64,000 nucleotides of DNA. Origin: Watersipora subatra. Taxonomy: Eukaryota; Bryozoa; Gymnolaemata; Cheilostomatida; Watersiporidae. Position numbers and translations under genes: made by a program. Below are positions 13,339 to 28,400 of the stretch, in pieces (within the stretch, counting starts at the first letter, position 1; each line of letters begins with the position of its first letter). Under the pieces are notes generated by a model. That model saw nothing but the letters and a program-made list of their open reading frames with translations, made no database searches and was not told where the DNA came from. The stretch spans positions 59,865,802 to 59,929,801 of the forward strand of contig NC_088715.1 in the NCBI RefSeq assembly GCF_963576615.1, read 5' to 3'.

Positions 13339-13423
13339 ATGTTTAGGATGTATACCCTTCGCATATTTATCATAACTACTTTTCTCTTAGGAGTTACTAT
13401 TGGATTACTGACAGAACTTAAGG
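13339..13423 (+). CDS. Gene A exon 1: signal peptide
   Basis: Starts MFRMYTLRIFIITTFLLGVT, a textbook hydrophobic secretion signal, and ends in phase 1 at a strong GTAAGT donor. A second in-frame ATG at codon 4 is an alternative start. Confidence 0.8.
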
Positions 13424-16400
13424 GTAAGTATGGTGAATATTCAAAAGGATGATTTGGTTTTTCAAAATTTATTTAAATTTAAATTTTAAATTCAAATATT
13501 TAAAATTCTAAAATTGCTACATTTGAGAAAAAAGCTACATGTCTATATTTGTAAAAAATAATCTAGGCAACATTTTAGCTCATATTGACTTTTACAGTAG
13601 TTTTATTATTATTATAATACATAAATATATTTTAAAGTAATCTTGGTAATTCTAATACATTTAATATGAGTTCATGCTATGATATTTTTTTCATTCTAGT
13701 AAAACTTGTTAGACTTACACACATGGTAGAAACACTATATTTGTGAGAAATGCAAAATCTCAACAATAGCTTGCTGCATTACGTTAGAACTCTATAAATT
13801 TTTGGCATGTATTTCTTGCACTGGCCGATTGGAAGTATTTGTCCATTTAGCAAAAACTAACCAGATTTTCTTAAGTTGGTGCAATTTTTTTCTTTTTAAT
13901 TTGTTGAAGTACAAGTGATACTGGTTTTGACAACTGATCTACATGTACATGTATGTTGCAACAGTATCACAAAGTGGTAAATATTATAGATACGAGATTT
14001 ATTAATTAAGTAAGAATACAATAATCAAATAGTTAGCTGTCTTTTGATTTTGGTCAAGCTCAGTTGCATAAGCATTTTCATTGATAAAAAGTGTTTGCCA
14101 ATTGCTTCTCATTGGAAACTTACTCCATATTAATCGGCTGAAAATTTGGCATCTAATCATATATCACATGCAGTGGATTTCATCCAAAAAAGCAGTAAAT
14201 CATAGCTGCTAGCAAATGTTTTTTTAATTGTAAGGACGTCTTATAATCTATAATGGCATTGAATTTCTAAGGATTGTGTCCCCTTGTTATTCTGCTGGCT
14301 AACAATTCTGCGCCACAAGGATTTTCTAGGAAATTCTGATTATTGCACTTATATTAAGGATTTGGTAGTTCTAACTTAATTCAAGCTCATGCTATGAAAC
14401 TTGTGTAATATTCAGTCTTACAGAAGACCATAAGTCATGGAGTCAGACTTCAGGTTTTGTGCCTGAAAGGGTTTGATGTGCACAGAAAGACACGAGTGGA
14501 TTTTATGTATTGCTGATGACATTTACCCATCAGTGCAACATGAAACCGTAATTCCTAGAGTTATATCATAATTCATAGAGCTATATCACAATTCATAGAG
14601 CTAAGTCATAATGTGCAGGGTTATAGCAAAATTGATGCAGTTGCATGTTCATCATAAAACCATAACTGCCATGAACAGCTTTCATCATTTTTGCTAGGTA
14701 AATCAGAGAGGCTGATTCTAATTTTGTACTCGAAATAAAGATTGGTCCTCTAACTTTTAAAGCCATGAAGGCTTTTTCACAGTGTTTCAATATCGGTCTC
14801 AAAAACAACACAATTAAAACAACAAGCCTTGCCCATAAATATGTGACATATGCCAACTTTTTAGGAACAGAAGTTGGAAATTTTTAGGCCGATTAGGAAT
14901 GATAGAATAATAGAGATAAGTGTCTTAAAACCCATTATTTCTAAATTCAACTTTCAAAATAATCTCAGTCTTTTATGAAAGATAGATAAGCTATTCAAAA
15001 TTGCTCGTAGCTTGTTACAGGATGTTTATTAGGCTGAACGCCAAGAAAAATGAAATCAAAAAAGCGCATTTTAACTCAAGCTGGCATTGTTATCACGTTT
15101 TTTAGCTCATTTTTCTAGTGTTCAGCCTATTAAAAACTCTCTATAAAGTGATTTTTAATTATTAAAACAATTCGCTGTGCAGTGCTAAGTATTTATTTAG
15201 ATAACTTGCCTTAAAGTGCTCAGAGTTAAATAAAAGTAACCCCAGCATTACATAGAAAAGCTTGTCTGTAAAGTGCCCAGAATAAAGTCCCCAAATTGAA
15301 GCAAGCTCTTTAGCATTTAATCATATTAAACCGTAAATTGTTCAGCATTTTATATGATAACTTGCCATGCAATTTACTGTATTTAATTATATAACAGGGG
15401 AGAGGGGGAAAGCACCAAGTATTAAAAATGAAATAACTCGCCGCCGGTAAGTACTATGGCAGTAGACCAGTCAGTGATTAAGCATATTTTTCCTTCAAAA
15501 TAAGGTAATTCCTGTGGCTACTGTGTGTTGGCATATCCAATTTGATGAAAATTAATGAAAGTTATATTGCAGAAGATTTCCGGACCTTAAACTTTTATGA
15601 CCTGACATCAAGGTAATCATGTGAATCACTCAAAAACAACTATACATCATGTACAGTGTATGAAAAACTTAAGATCTGTGATTTTATGACTAAGTCTGAG
15701 ATACCAAGCATAACGAGTAGCCACTTGGTTCAATAAAAATAAAACACTCCTGGCTTCTGTACTTCAAAAATGAACTTACCTGAAGCTTTTGTAGATTTTA
15801 TCAAAATTTATAGGTAGTTTTCTATCATTTATGATAACTCTCGATGTTTCAAGTGATCTGACCACCAGGATGTTTCAAGAATAAAATCATTAAACTTGAT
15901 CGCAATTTAAAAGTTCAGAAGGAAAATTTGTGCAAAATTATGTCACTAGTTGTTATCGTTGCAATAGTTGATACCAGCTTTTGTGTTTAAGTCAAAACAT
16001 TGCTCATCTTTATTCCGCTGGTCTCTTTACAGTCATTGATAGCATAATCACATTTTTTATCCATCGGAGCATTTTACAGTAATTGTGAACTAGTTTTAGC
16101 AATTTTAATCCGGAAACATTGTGGCAGCTAGATCATTTTAAACATCAAAAGCAATCGGGAACGTTAGAAAAATACCGTTGCTTTCTGATAAAATTTATGA
16201 AAAGTTTGGATAAGTTTTTCTTTAACTTATATCATAGTCAGTTTAAAAGTGAACCAGTGATGGAATCCTTATAGTAGCACAAGGTCCAGCACTAAACTGA
16301 GCAAGCACTGTGCTTGTTATTTGAGTGCTAGTGTTAACAGTTGTCGATATCAATTAACGATATCACAGATCCGATATCAATTAACGATATCACAGATACA

Positions 16401-19400
16401 GGTATAAGCGCTTGGGTACAAGTTGGCACTGCCATTTACATTAATATTGGCAAGGCCATTAATATTGGCATCAGCTCGAGTACTATTATATGTTTCACAT
16501 GTTTTATAAACTTGACGTGTTTCATTTTATGAACTTTCTATTACCACAACCTACAATTCTCTACCTCTACTCCTCCACAATATTAATAGATTACCAGTTT
16601 TTAAAACTTGTTTGTTCAACTCACTCAATAATTCCTGAATTTGCTCTTGTTATTATTGTTTTTTACATAGAGGTCTAACAAAATCATCATTTTGGTTGAT
16701 TATTGACTGATTCCAGTATAACTTTATACATACAGACATTATAGCTTCTAACCTCAGGATAAATGCTGGTATTACACATGGTGTGATTGCTATTAAACTT
16801 ACATTATTAAATTAAATGTCCATGCATTAGACAAACATCTGTAAGTGTATAGAATCATGTATTAGTACTGCCTTGAAGCAGTAGTACGACAGCTAGATAG
16901 ATGGTTGGATGGTAGATATTGCACTATACAATCTTGGTATTGTTAAGATTAGATATGGTATTGCCATCTAAAACAACATGTTTTGTACAAAGGTTCTATG
17001 ACTTGCATGAAGGTTTAGCTACCTACATAGCTATAGCTTGTATGTTCATCGGGCCTATGTGCTTAGGCAACAAGCACATTGGCCTGATGATACACAAAAC
17101 AGTGTATCATCTTACGCAAGTGGTCGGTATAAGGCCTGATCTTACACAAAAGATAGTGCCTAGGAAATAGGCACTATCTTTTGTGTTATATACTGTTGCT
17201 TAATAGGGTTAAATTACAGATAATAGAAAGTGAACATTTGATGTATCACAAATTCCTTGATCAAATTGCTAGTATAGGTGCTAGCTAACTACAGTAGCTA
17301 AATCACATTCATTGGATGCGCAATCCATTGAAGCCTTTCAGCTTGAAATCTTCATCACCAATATTACATACATGCCTCTTCAAACAAAGGGTTTGAATAT
17401 ATTTAGAATTTCCTTTAAAATTGTTATATAAAACTCATGTATTTCTGCAATTCAAATTCTCCTGGAAGTGTCTTTTAATGATATACAGTAGGTTATGACG
17501 TGATGATTTGATAATATACATGTAGATATATGCATGTAAATTAGGAGTATAAAATACAATTGTTTTTAAAATTGTATAAAAAGAACGTTTGCAAGGTGTG
17601 GCACAAAAAACCTTTGCAATTTTATATTGTTTGTAATAATTTCTCCAAGCTTTGATTTACACCAAAAAGTCCCCTGATCTTTAATAGCTGTTAACAGCCT
17701 ATTGCACTATGTATTTTAGTTACTGACAATGCGATGTTTGGTTAATGGATATAAATATTCAAACATTATTTACAAAAGTTCTTTTGTTTTGAATATTATA
17801 CAAGTGAGCATACCAGACCACCTGTTGCAGGAAATGCTACTCTGCAAGGAATAACTCTTGCTCCACCCGATGAAGAATTTCTCACAATATTCTACAGCAT
17901 TGGGAAACCGGTTGAAACTCATTGTTCAGTTTTGTACTACACCACAGATGACCTGGGAGAATTTTTTATAAAAATAAATAGTGGTAGGCCAGATGTCGCT
18001 GAAGTTTCGGTAAGATTTTTAAAATACCGTAATTTAAAAGCAGAGCTCAGGGTTACAGTTGCTTGAGGGCTAAATTTTCTGAACATGCACCTCTGAAATT
18101 TGTTTAGCTACAACTGCAGCCCTATGTACCTGTTTTGTACCAAACAACCAAAAGAGTAGCATTCTGTAGCAAGCTGAAGGTCTCTCTCTTTTTATTCAAT
18201 TTTACGTTGGGAACCTAAATAAAAAATAATATGAATGAAGCCCTTTTCTCTCACCACACTCTTCGAGCTGCAGACTTCTGACCTACTATTTATTAGCATT
18301 TGCTTTTAAAAAGGTTCCAAGTAGCTGTCATAAACGGAGAACTATTGTCAACATCGGAGTTTAAAAAACATGCAATTGTTTATTAGAGAATTTATAGTAT
18401 TTTCTGGTGTTTGATTTGTGTAAATTTGAGATTTGCAAATTGCCGACCAATAAATTTAGAAAAGTTTTGTAACATTAAGTTGTTTATTTTAAAGAACACA
18501 GTTTAGATCAAGTTATAGGAACATCTTCACATTCCATTGTTTACGTACATGTAGAATTTCAAGACCAGTAAACTGTTAGAATTACATTATTTACTAGTTT
18601 GATCAAGTAATTTGAATGTGTAGATGTGTAAATGTTATCATTTCTTGTCAAAAGCTCAGCGGATCAGAGGAGTTGCCTACTCTATAACAAAACATAATTA
18701 AAAAAATAATCAAGTTACACAAGGGAGTATATGAGCAATGCTTAGAACATTGATATTACTTTTTTTCTGAATGAACCAACTAACCATAAAACTCTATTTG
18801 TTTTAAAAGGTTTGCTTGTCACAGGTACAAAATGGTTTTCCAAGTTTACAGTCTAATCAAGTTTTGAACTACAATGTTGCTGATAGGATAATTACTACAG
18901 TAAAGGCCAACAAGGTGTCGACTTGCATGCATTTATGCTAACCTATTTATAAATATAGCTTCTGCTCTACTCTGCAAAAAACTTTATCGGTTATCCGTCT
19001 CTGACTATTGCTAGTTACTTAATGTATTAAAAACTTTATGTTGACTTGAAAGAACCCTCCCTGCCTTCTGCGTTTATTCTTCATTCTACATTCCCCATGA
19101 AGCAATTTGTCTCTAACGCTATTAAAGCAAGATACATTATTCAAATCATATCGTTATTAATCTTTAAAACTAAATTTTGTAGAGCACAGCCACTGTCACT
19201 ACTTGTCAGAATATGAGCAGCTGGAACTTGACAGCAAACAACAGTAATTCAACTGGAGGTCTTTACCGCTATCAGGAGTTGAAAAAGTCAGACACTTGCT
19301 ACAACTTGTCATTCTACAGTGAGAAACTTTTTGCACGTACAATCTTTTTAAAACAAAAGAAGGAACATAGGCAAGTTTTACCTATTTTGTGAAAACATTG

Positions 19401-22400
19401 ATGAGATAACCGAGCTGATTTACATCTGGAACAAACTTTTGGTAAAAGAATATATAACTAGTGGGTAGGCTGTGAGCAACAAACAGCTCAGACTCACGAG
19501 TAATAGAGATCATTGGTCATGCTGTAATTGAAAGTCATCTATCAATTTTGAAAGCAGAAGACTTGAGTGGAATAGTAATATATGTTTTTACATACAGTTT
19601 ACAATTTTCGACTAACAGTAAGTACGACAATGCACAGTATTTCCTTCACTTTTAATCAGAAGGTCAACAAGTTGGTGTTTAAAAGACTGGAACTCAGAGA
19701 CAAATGGAGTGTTGAAACCAAATACTTTAGCAAATGCATGTTTGCTAGGTTTCTAATGAAATGATTCGAAAAATGTGGAAACTCATAACATTTACTCAGC
19801 ATGACAAACACAAGCAATCGTGAAATGACAAAGGGATGTTAATTAATATCAATGTTTGTAAAAATGTTTTATTCAGATTAAACTAGTGCAAATCGATAAA
19901 TTGTTTCTACAAGCAATGTAAGCAGGAATTTTTAATTATCAAACTATGTCCTTGAACATTCAATGCTCAGGAATTTGTCCTTATTCTCTGACACTGTCTA
20001 TTATAAGAAGATAATTATAAAAATCATATCGTCATTAATATTTCCCAATTAAATTAAATTTCAAATGAATTATGCATCAGCTTTGCTAGTGCTTTCAAAC
20101 ACAATATACAAAATCTACTTTTTTTCCTTTATGAAAAGTGCGAATTGAGTTCGAGTGTTTGACAGTGTAGAGAAACAATGTTGAAGAAGCACTGTAAACT
20201 CATAGTCATTCAGCATATTTCAGTAGAGGAAGACAACTCAAAGGACTTAAATCTGAGTTTAAATTTGATATAAAACAGAACATTCTTTTCTCAAAGGCTC
20301 TACTTTTGATCTCATATCTTTTTTACCACTAAATTTATTGAACTTCCATTCAAATCTAATGCATGGAAGGTATTATTTTGAGTTGTTCTAACTATATATT
20401 TTTCATAAACACACTTTTAACCATTTTAATGCTGTTTTGTTTTATAACGGTTTTAAATATTATATTTTATACATTGGCATCAAAGAAATATATTTTTATT
20501 ACACTTTAAATGTCTTGAGGTAACTCTGGTCCAAAAAATTTCTATAACTGCATGTGTCAGTTTTTGTACAATACAAATAGCAAAAACAAATCTTTAATTA
20601 CAGCTGAGGTCATAAATAATAACTTACTACAAACTAAAAATAATATAATTATTCAGCATTTATATTGAGTATATAACCTAGCAACCGCAGTCAACAATTT
20701 TGCTCGCTATCTAAATCCTAACTAACAATTATTTTGTTGTAATTATATAAACAATTAGGCTTGCCAGTCTCATGCTCTGTGAGAGATGATCATGAGTAAT
20801 CAGTATTTGGAGAGTTATCCGGTGATTCATAGGACTTTTAAATAGTGTAATAGCAGTAGGCTTGCCTTTTAACAAATGTCCTGTGTTTGATTCTCGTGTG
20901 AGGCAAATTTTTTTACCATCGCTTTCAGCGTGGCTATCGTTATTTCGTTATTTTAAGCACTATCATTATTTTATTACTGTCACTATTGTATTACTTTCAT
21001 TGTTGTATTACTGTCTTCCACAGGCACTTCAGTGTACCTCGGCTTCTCAAGACTGACCTTCTACATTAGTTTTGTCAACAGCAGCGAGTCTACCTACATC
21101 GGTGATGTCCAACTTCGTTCTATGCGACAAGTTCTTCCAGAATATGCCTTTTTAGATAAAGTCATCATGGTTTGCGTAAGTTTGATCCATCATATCAACC
21201 TTAAGTATTGGCAACTAAAAACTTTAGGGGCAAGAATTAAGACTAGTGAGACTGTTAACATCTTGGCATGCGCTTGCTATATTTTATTTATCTCTTTCAT
21301 GACAGATTTATTGAAGCATATATCATGGCAGCTCTCAATTCACAATATTGTGGAGTCATTTGTCAAAAATGGTACCTATGTAAAGATCAAAGTCGGACGC
21401 AATGTTGCATTGAAACATCAATCATTCGAAATCTTTAGAATGCCAATTACAAATAACTTATCAATTCAAGTTTATTTCGATTGCGCAGAGTGCGAGCTTA
21501 GCTTAATCTATTCAAATATGTCATAAAAAACAGGGCTTACATGAAATTTTAGAAGGTTTTATCAGAAAGTATTACTATTTCTCATCCATAGCAATTGTTT
21601 TATATGTTTAAAGTTATCATAGAAGAAAAATACATGCAAAATAATGTTGTTGGCTGTTATCGTTTTGATAGCTGATATCGGCTATTGCGTTCTAGTTGTA
21701 GCGGGCTCTTTGCAGCGGTCTGTCGGTCTCTTTGCAACTATAAACATCATAATTGTACTTTTGCTTGATATGAACATTTTAACTGCAACCAACTTTTGTT
21801 GATTTTAATTTTGAAAAATTCTGGCTGTCAGAGCACCTCAAACATCTAAGACAATCAAAAATGATAAAAAAAATATCTGAGCCTTCTGATAAAATCTACT
21901 AAAATTTTGTTTACGCTTGTCGTTAACAAACAAATTGTTAGTTCCTGTGTAACGTGTTATTCAGGTAGTGCTGACTACGTTAGGAATGGGCAACAGTCTA
22001 GAGTTACACATCATCAAAGAGAACTTAAAGAAGCCAAAAGCTCCAGCCATAGCTATGGCAGGCCAATTTACCATCATGCCTTTGGTAGGTATGACTTTCT
22101 GCACTGTCAAATTCAACAGTGTCTTTGTCTCTGTTTGAAGCAATTGTCTTAACCTGCTTGTAGCAGTTGTCTTCACCTGTTTGTAACAAATGTTTTCCCC
22201 TGCCTGTAGCAATTGTCTTCACTTGTTTGTTGGAATTTTTTTCTGTTGCTTGTAGCAGTTGTGTTCACCAGTCCTGTTTGTTGCAGTTTTAAAGTAGTCA
22301 ACAGAAACTAATTTTAAACATTGAATATGCTTTTCTGTTTTGCCTTTGCTATCCCACAGCTCATCTTTAACAGATTCTATCAAAATGTATCAGTATTTAT

Positions 22401-25400
22401 TTATCATTTGCGATTGTTTTGATGTTTGAGATTACCTGATTGCCAGAATGTTTTTAGATTAAAATTAATAAAACTAGATCATAATTAAAATGCTCAGAAA
22501 AAAAACTCTGCATAAGTTCCCCAGCTGTTATCACTATGATAGTTGATCTTCGCTATTTATATATATTGCTATTGATACTGCTACGAGCCTCTATCCTGTC
22601 GGTGTCTTTGCGTCTTTAGACATCATAATCACACTTTCGATTGATCTGATCATTTTAATGGCAATCGAGTTTTGTTAATTTTAATTGTAAAACATGGTAG
22701 CAATCAGATCACCTCAAACATAAAAAAGCTAAAAACATCGAAATCACAAATGATAGGAAAATACCGATACTTTTTGATAAAATCTACAAAAACGCTGTGG
22801 AGATTCCTCTGTAACAAAAGTACTTTCGGTTTTTGCTTATATTTATTTAAAGTATCATAACTTCATATATAATAATATGAACATACATTTATCTAACTAT
22901 AGAATTTAACTATAGTTCCTTCAACAACAAGCCATACCTGACCTTTACAATATGTAAGATGTGGATACCAGTTTAGATAACTGCTAAGCTGGCTCTTGTA
23001 ACTAATTTTTTAATAAAAATGAAAGATTTATGTTTTCTTGGTAATAAAATAGCAAAATTTTAGGCTTTATCTAAAACTATACGCAAAGATTATCTGCGAT
23101 CAGTCTTACACTAAACTAAGCATCTTACCAAACTAAATAAGTTAAAGCTTACAAGAAATGTTTTAAATGCTGTCCTTGGTGGCCAGAGGTGAGTTACTAC
23201 AATATTATCTTCTACCATCCTTGTTTTATATTGAATAGTGCAATATTAGCTGTTGATTTTAAAGTAAAAAAAATGTTTTGAAGGTTTTCCTTTTGCTGGT
23301 ATAAACAAATCTAAGCTAAAAATATTTAGAAAGTATGATTCTTTCAAAATATTATTTTTTTTCTGTTTTAGCTGCATATCCAATGAGGAAAACAGTGAAA
23401 TTATCTTTTAAAAGAGTCCAAAAAATCGAAAACATAACTTGTTTTTCTTTAAATAACTCTAACAGCAAGTTAAAAAAGTAAATCAACAGACATGGCCACT
23501 TTCACAAAACATTGATTCTTGTTTTTTTGTGCCTAATCGGGGCCCCCATAGCACCACTTCTTTCACGAAAGTGAAAATCGGCCAAATAGAACCCTAATTT
23601 TTTAAAGTAGCATAATCATACAGTCAGAACACTTGAACTGCTTTTTTTAAATTATTGTATTTACTGAGTGAATTTCATAAATAATAAGTTAATAAACTGA
23701 AGTCCTGGTCCGCTTTCAGATTATTGCTGAACTTCAGTCCTGGTATTACAAGCCAGAGAATAAACTTATGCATCAGTATTGGCCTAGTCTGATATGTATA
23801 TTCATGCTTGGGGTTACCTGGGCTATTTTTGAGACAGAAGTTGTTTACAAATATAAGAAAGAGGATATAACTCTCGGTTGCCACTATGTACAACTCATGC
23901 ACAGCTTCCGTGATGAAACTGACAGTGTATTCCTGTACACTTTCTTTTAAAAGATATCATAAAAAACCATGTCAACCAAACATAAGGAATAATTTTGAAT
24001 AATTGTAAAATTTAATAATAGATAGTATAGTTGAAATAATAAGTTTTCTGTTGTTTTTACCCTCCCTTAGGTATGAAGGCAAAGAAAGCTGAACCCTTAC
24101 ATAGTGAAGAATTACTGTTATTTATTAAAAATTAAATAAAAGTTTGTTAGTGGCTTTGAGAATATTTACTGAAGATGCAAGTGAAATTTGAGATTAAGTA
24201 GGTTTATTATGTATGATAGCTACAATTATACTGTATGATTTTGCTAAGCTAAATGGAAAACTATTTTCTTTATCCAAAACTGTGTTAAACTCTCAGAAAA
24301 ACCCATTGAGCGTGTTGGAGTAAACCCTTACTAGCTACACGCCCTTAAGTTTGATTTATGCATTCATATACAAGACTAATGAATTATGATGCAATTTGGT
24401 TGAAAACAAAGCTGCTGAAATGGTCAGTGAGTCAGTTAATACACACTCACATATAAGTGCGTGCAGCTATTTTTTATGATAGTAACCCAGATACAGTAAA
24501 AGAGGTTTATCACAAAATGCGCTTTTTTGTAAAAAGCTGTGTGAATGCCTTTAAAACTATGATGAAATTATGTTTAGCAGTACAGTGTAAAACATATATT
24601 CTTAATGCATGGTAATTTGTTAAAAATTCTTTTAACAAAAAACAGATGCAAATTTGTGAGCATAAAAAACTGCTGAGTTAGTGCTGCAGAAAATAGCACT
24701 CTGATGCAGCTAACTCTATTTTAAGATGGCATATGGCATCATATGGATGATGGGCTTTACCGGTGCGGAAGCCCTAGGCATGTTTGTCATGGGCTGCTCA
24801 CCAGGAGGTGGGACCAGCAACATCAGCTCCAAACTGTTCAATGGAGATTTGTCTCTCAGCGTAACTATGACAACCCTTAGCACAATTATAAGTCTTGGTA
24901 AGTAAATTTGGTGCTGAATTTAAGTGAATAGAATTTGATAAAGAGCAAAAACCGTATTTAATAAGTGCTAATTTCAGAAGCTGTGCTAACGGAAAATATA
25001 GCCTTTAATCAATTTAAATACAGCTCTAAAAATTACTGAGTATTAGCTGCGTACTAGAGGTCAATGACCTGATTGTTTTGATTTATGTAGATTTGTTGTA
25101 TTTAGTTACAGAGGCTTTACCTATAAAAACATGATTTGAAATTTCATAGAGTTTTTAGTTTTTTACAGATAATCCTTTAAGGTACACTGACGTTACAGAA
25201 TTACACTGTCACCTTGTTTCTTATGCTTTTTCACTTCAGTCATAGCTTTTTGCAACATAAGAAAACTTTGTCCAATAATTGAAAGTTTTCTTAAATAAAA
25301 TTACTCACGAGAAAGCCTTGGATTACTCCTAATATATTCAAATAAGTAAGATCAGACAACTTCTAATACAATGATGTTGACCAGTCTTAGAGAAGGTAGA

Positions 25401-28400
25401 GGTGACTGCAATAAAAAAGCCCAAAACAAGTTTTCATTAGGTAAAGATAATTTCGTAGAGAAGTCATTACATGTTTTGGAGAAAATCTCAAATTGCTTTT
25501 GGAATCATCCCTTTAAGACTTGGTTAACTATATGCAGTTTTTTTTCATAATTACTACCAATTGTTGAAACATAATTTTACTTTCATAAAAGCAAAATTTT
25601 GTTCAGTTAGAGATGCTTAGTAACATTAAGCTAAAATCTGTTGAAACAGTAATGCACTGGGTAAGATTTTTATGCAAAGATTGTTGAGATGTGTTTTGGC
25701 TAGTTGAAATACAAGTACAAAAATAAATCTGCTACAATAAAATAATAAAGAATCAAATTGATATGTTACACGAAAAATGGCGTTGCACATTTGATTCTTA
25801 ACATAGATTAAGTTTATGGAATCACAATATTGGTTTTATGTTGATATGCAGCATATTAGTGATAACTGGCTATTTCCGCTCAAAGTCTGTCAAAACATTC
25901 CAAAAGGCAACTTTGCTAGTTGTATGATCATACATATTAAGAAAACATAAGAATACTTTTGTTATATGAGTGACTGTAGGAGACCTCACTGATCTCACCA
26001 AAGCAATGCTGCATGAATGTTCTTGCAGGTGCATTACCCTTCTGGGTATATACATTGGGAAGGACTCTGCCAGCAGATGAAGGTCTTGAGAGGATAAAAA
26101 TTCCATTTCTTGGTCTCCTACAAACTCTGGCCTTGATGGTTTTTCCTTTGATGTTTGGAGTTTTACTGAAGCTCAAAATTCCTAAAGTTTCAAAGGTCGT
26201 CAAGAAGATCCTTAAGGTAGGCCCATAATGATAATGGTATAACTCTATGGTGGCAGATGCAACTCTATTGAGACTGATGTAACTTTATGGTGGCTGATAT
26301 AACTTTATAGTGGCATATATAACTCTATGGTAGAAGATATACTTCTATGGTGGCATATATAACTTTTTGGTAGAAGATGTAACTCTATGGTGACATATAT
26401 TACTCTATGGTGGAATAAATAACTTTATGGTGACATATATAACTCTGTGGTGGGCGATATACCTCTATAGGAACATATATAACTCTATGGTGGACCATAT
26501 AACTTTATGGTGGAATATATAATTCTAGGGTAGATGATCTAATTCTATTGTGGCTGATGTAACTTTGTGGTGGCCAATATAATTCTCTTGTGTCCGATAT
26601 AACTCAATGGTGGAAGATATAATTTTTTGTGGCTTATATAGCTCTATAGTGACTGATATAACTTTATGATGGCTGATTAAAATTTATGGTGGCCGATGTA
26701 ATTCTTTTGTGGCTGATATGGTTTTACGACGGCTGATATAGCTATATTGTGAGAGATATAACACTATGGTTCCCAATATAACTCTGGTGGGCGGTACAAC
26801 TCTATGGTGACTAATACAGTTTTATTGTGGTCAATATAGCCTAATCATGGCTGACATAACTTTTTGGTGGCTAATAGTGTAGGTAATGATAAACTTATCC
26901 AATATGTAAGCTAAGTGCACATGCTGTAATGAACAGCCCATCAGCCTGCACTAAAGTTTTCACAGTTGTTAGATCTATTCAAAGATAACCACTTTAATTT
27001 TACAGCAGCTCTTCAGAAACTTGGAAATCTAATGAGAGCTCAGAGTTAAAATACAACAGCTTAATTTTCTGTTAAAGATCAATTTACGCAAAGTTGTCTT
27101 TTATTTTATTTTATCAGAACGTTTCAGTGTTTTTCTATGACTTGCAATTGTTTTAATGTTTGAGGTTGTGTCGATTATCAAAATGTTTTAAAATGAAAAT
27201 CTACGCTATTAGATCATGATTAAAATGCTCGAATCAAGCCAAAGTGTGATTATGATGTCTATAGCTGCAAGAAGACCAACAAAATAAAGATGAATAATGC
27301 TGCAACATGAAGGCAATAGCAACTAGCAATTACTGCAACGACTACAACTAGTGATGTCATGGTGCAAGGCATTTTATTCTGAGCGCTTTAATGGCGATTA
27401 AGGCTTGTTGATTTTATTCTTGAAACATCTTGGCAGTCAGATCACCTCAGCTATCAAAACAATCTCAAGTGATAAAAAATATTCATAAATTTTGATATAA
27501 TCTATTAAAATTTTGTGTAAGTTCATTTTTAAGTTGTACTATTGTTTAAAGTATTTTTAACTTTAATATTTTTTCTATGAACCATATCTGAAAACAATTT
27601 TTGCGTTTTTTAGCCTCAAAATAGCCATAGACAAATATAAATGCATATTTTTGACTAAAAAGTCAGTCAAACAGTAATTGAACATATAAATACAGTAAAT
27701 AATAAATAAAGTGATATAAACTATTTAAAAGTATGTTGTATTAAGAACAATGATCGTGTTGGAGTTCTGCGGTGGCAGAAAAAGAGCTAAAGATCCATTT
27801 TACTTGAAAAGCGCTTGCGTTTAAAATTAAAACTGATTTTAAATAAAAATTACATCTTTTGTGTGTTTTGTGTCTTGCTTTTAGATTCTCTCTAAATGCT
27901 GACTTTTTAGAAGGCTGCAGCCAGCTCTCTGTTGCTTGATAATCTAGCTTAAACATTGAAAATACGTCATAACTTGCAATTTCCGCAATACTTTCACAAG
28001 ACTTTTGCCCGTCAAACAACACATTCCATATTATCTGATGCCTTTGTTTCAATAAATAATCCTTAGTAATACATGACGTGAAGGAGCTTTCTTTGTAGGT
28101 TTTTAGTGCAAACCCAATAGCGGGACAATGTATTCACATTTTGGTAAATAGTCCAAGGTAATGTTTTAAATATTCAGACGTCTTGTGTTGCAGTTTCGTG
28201 TCAGACTGGCTTTTAGTTGTTGCTGTTAATATTAATCAATTTGTTGGCTTTTAAACTGCCTCATTTTTCTAAATAACTTGTATGTAAAAAACCACAATAT
28301 GTTTTTCAGAAACACTCGCTATTCAAATAATGTGAAAATTAGTTTCTACTACTAAAGTTTTACATAGCCAACTTGTTTCTTATAAAACCAGATTAAGTAG

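Noticed and set aside
16919-17170. 83-codon frame in gene A intron 1
   Set aside because: It runs through the paired hairpins and has no splice context or recognisable motif.
21032-21526. 164-codon frame overlapping gene A exon 5
   Set aside because: It reads exon 5 out of frame. The phase-consistent frame encodes the peptide conserved in gene B.
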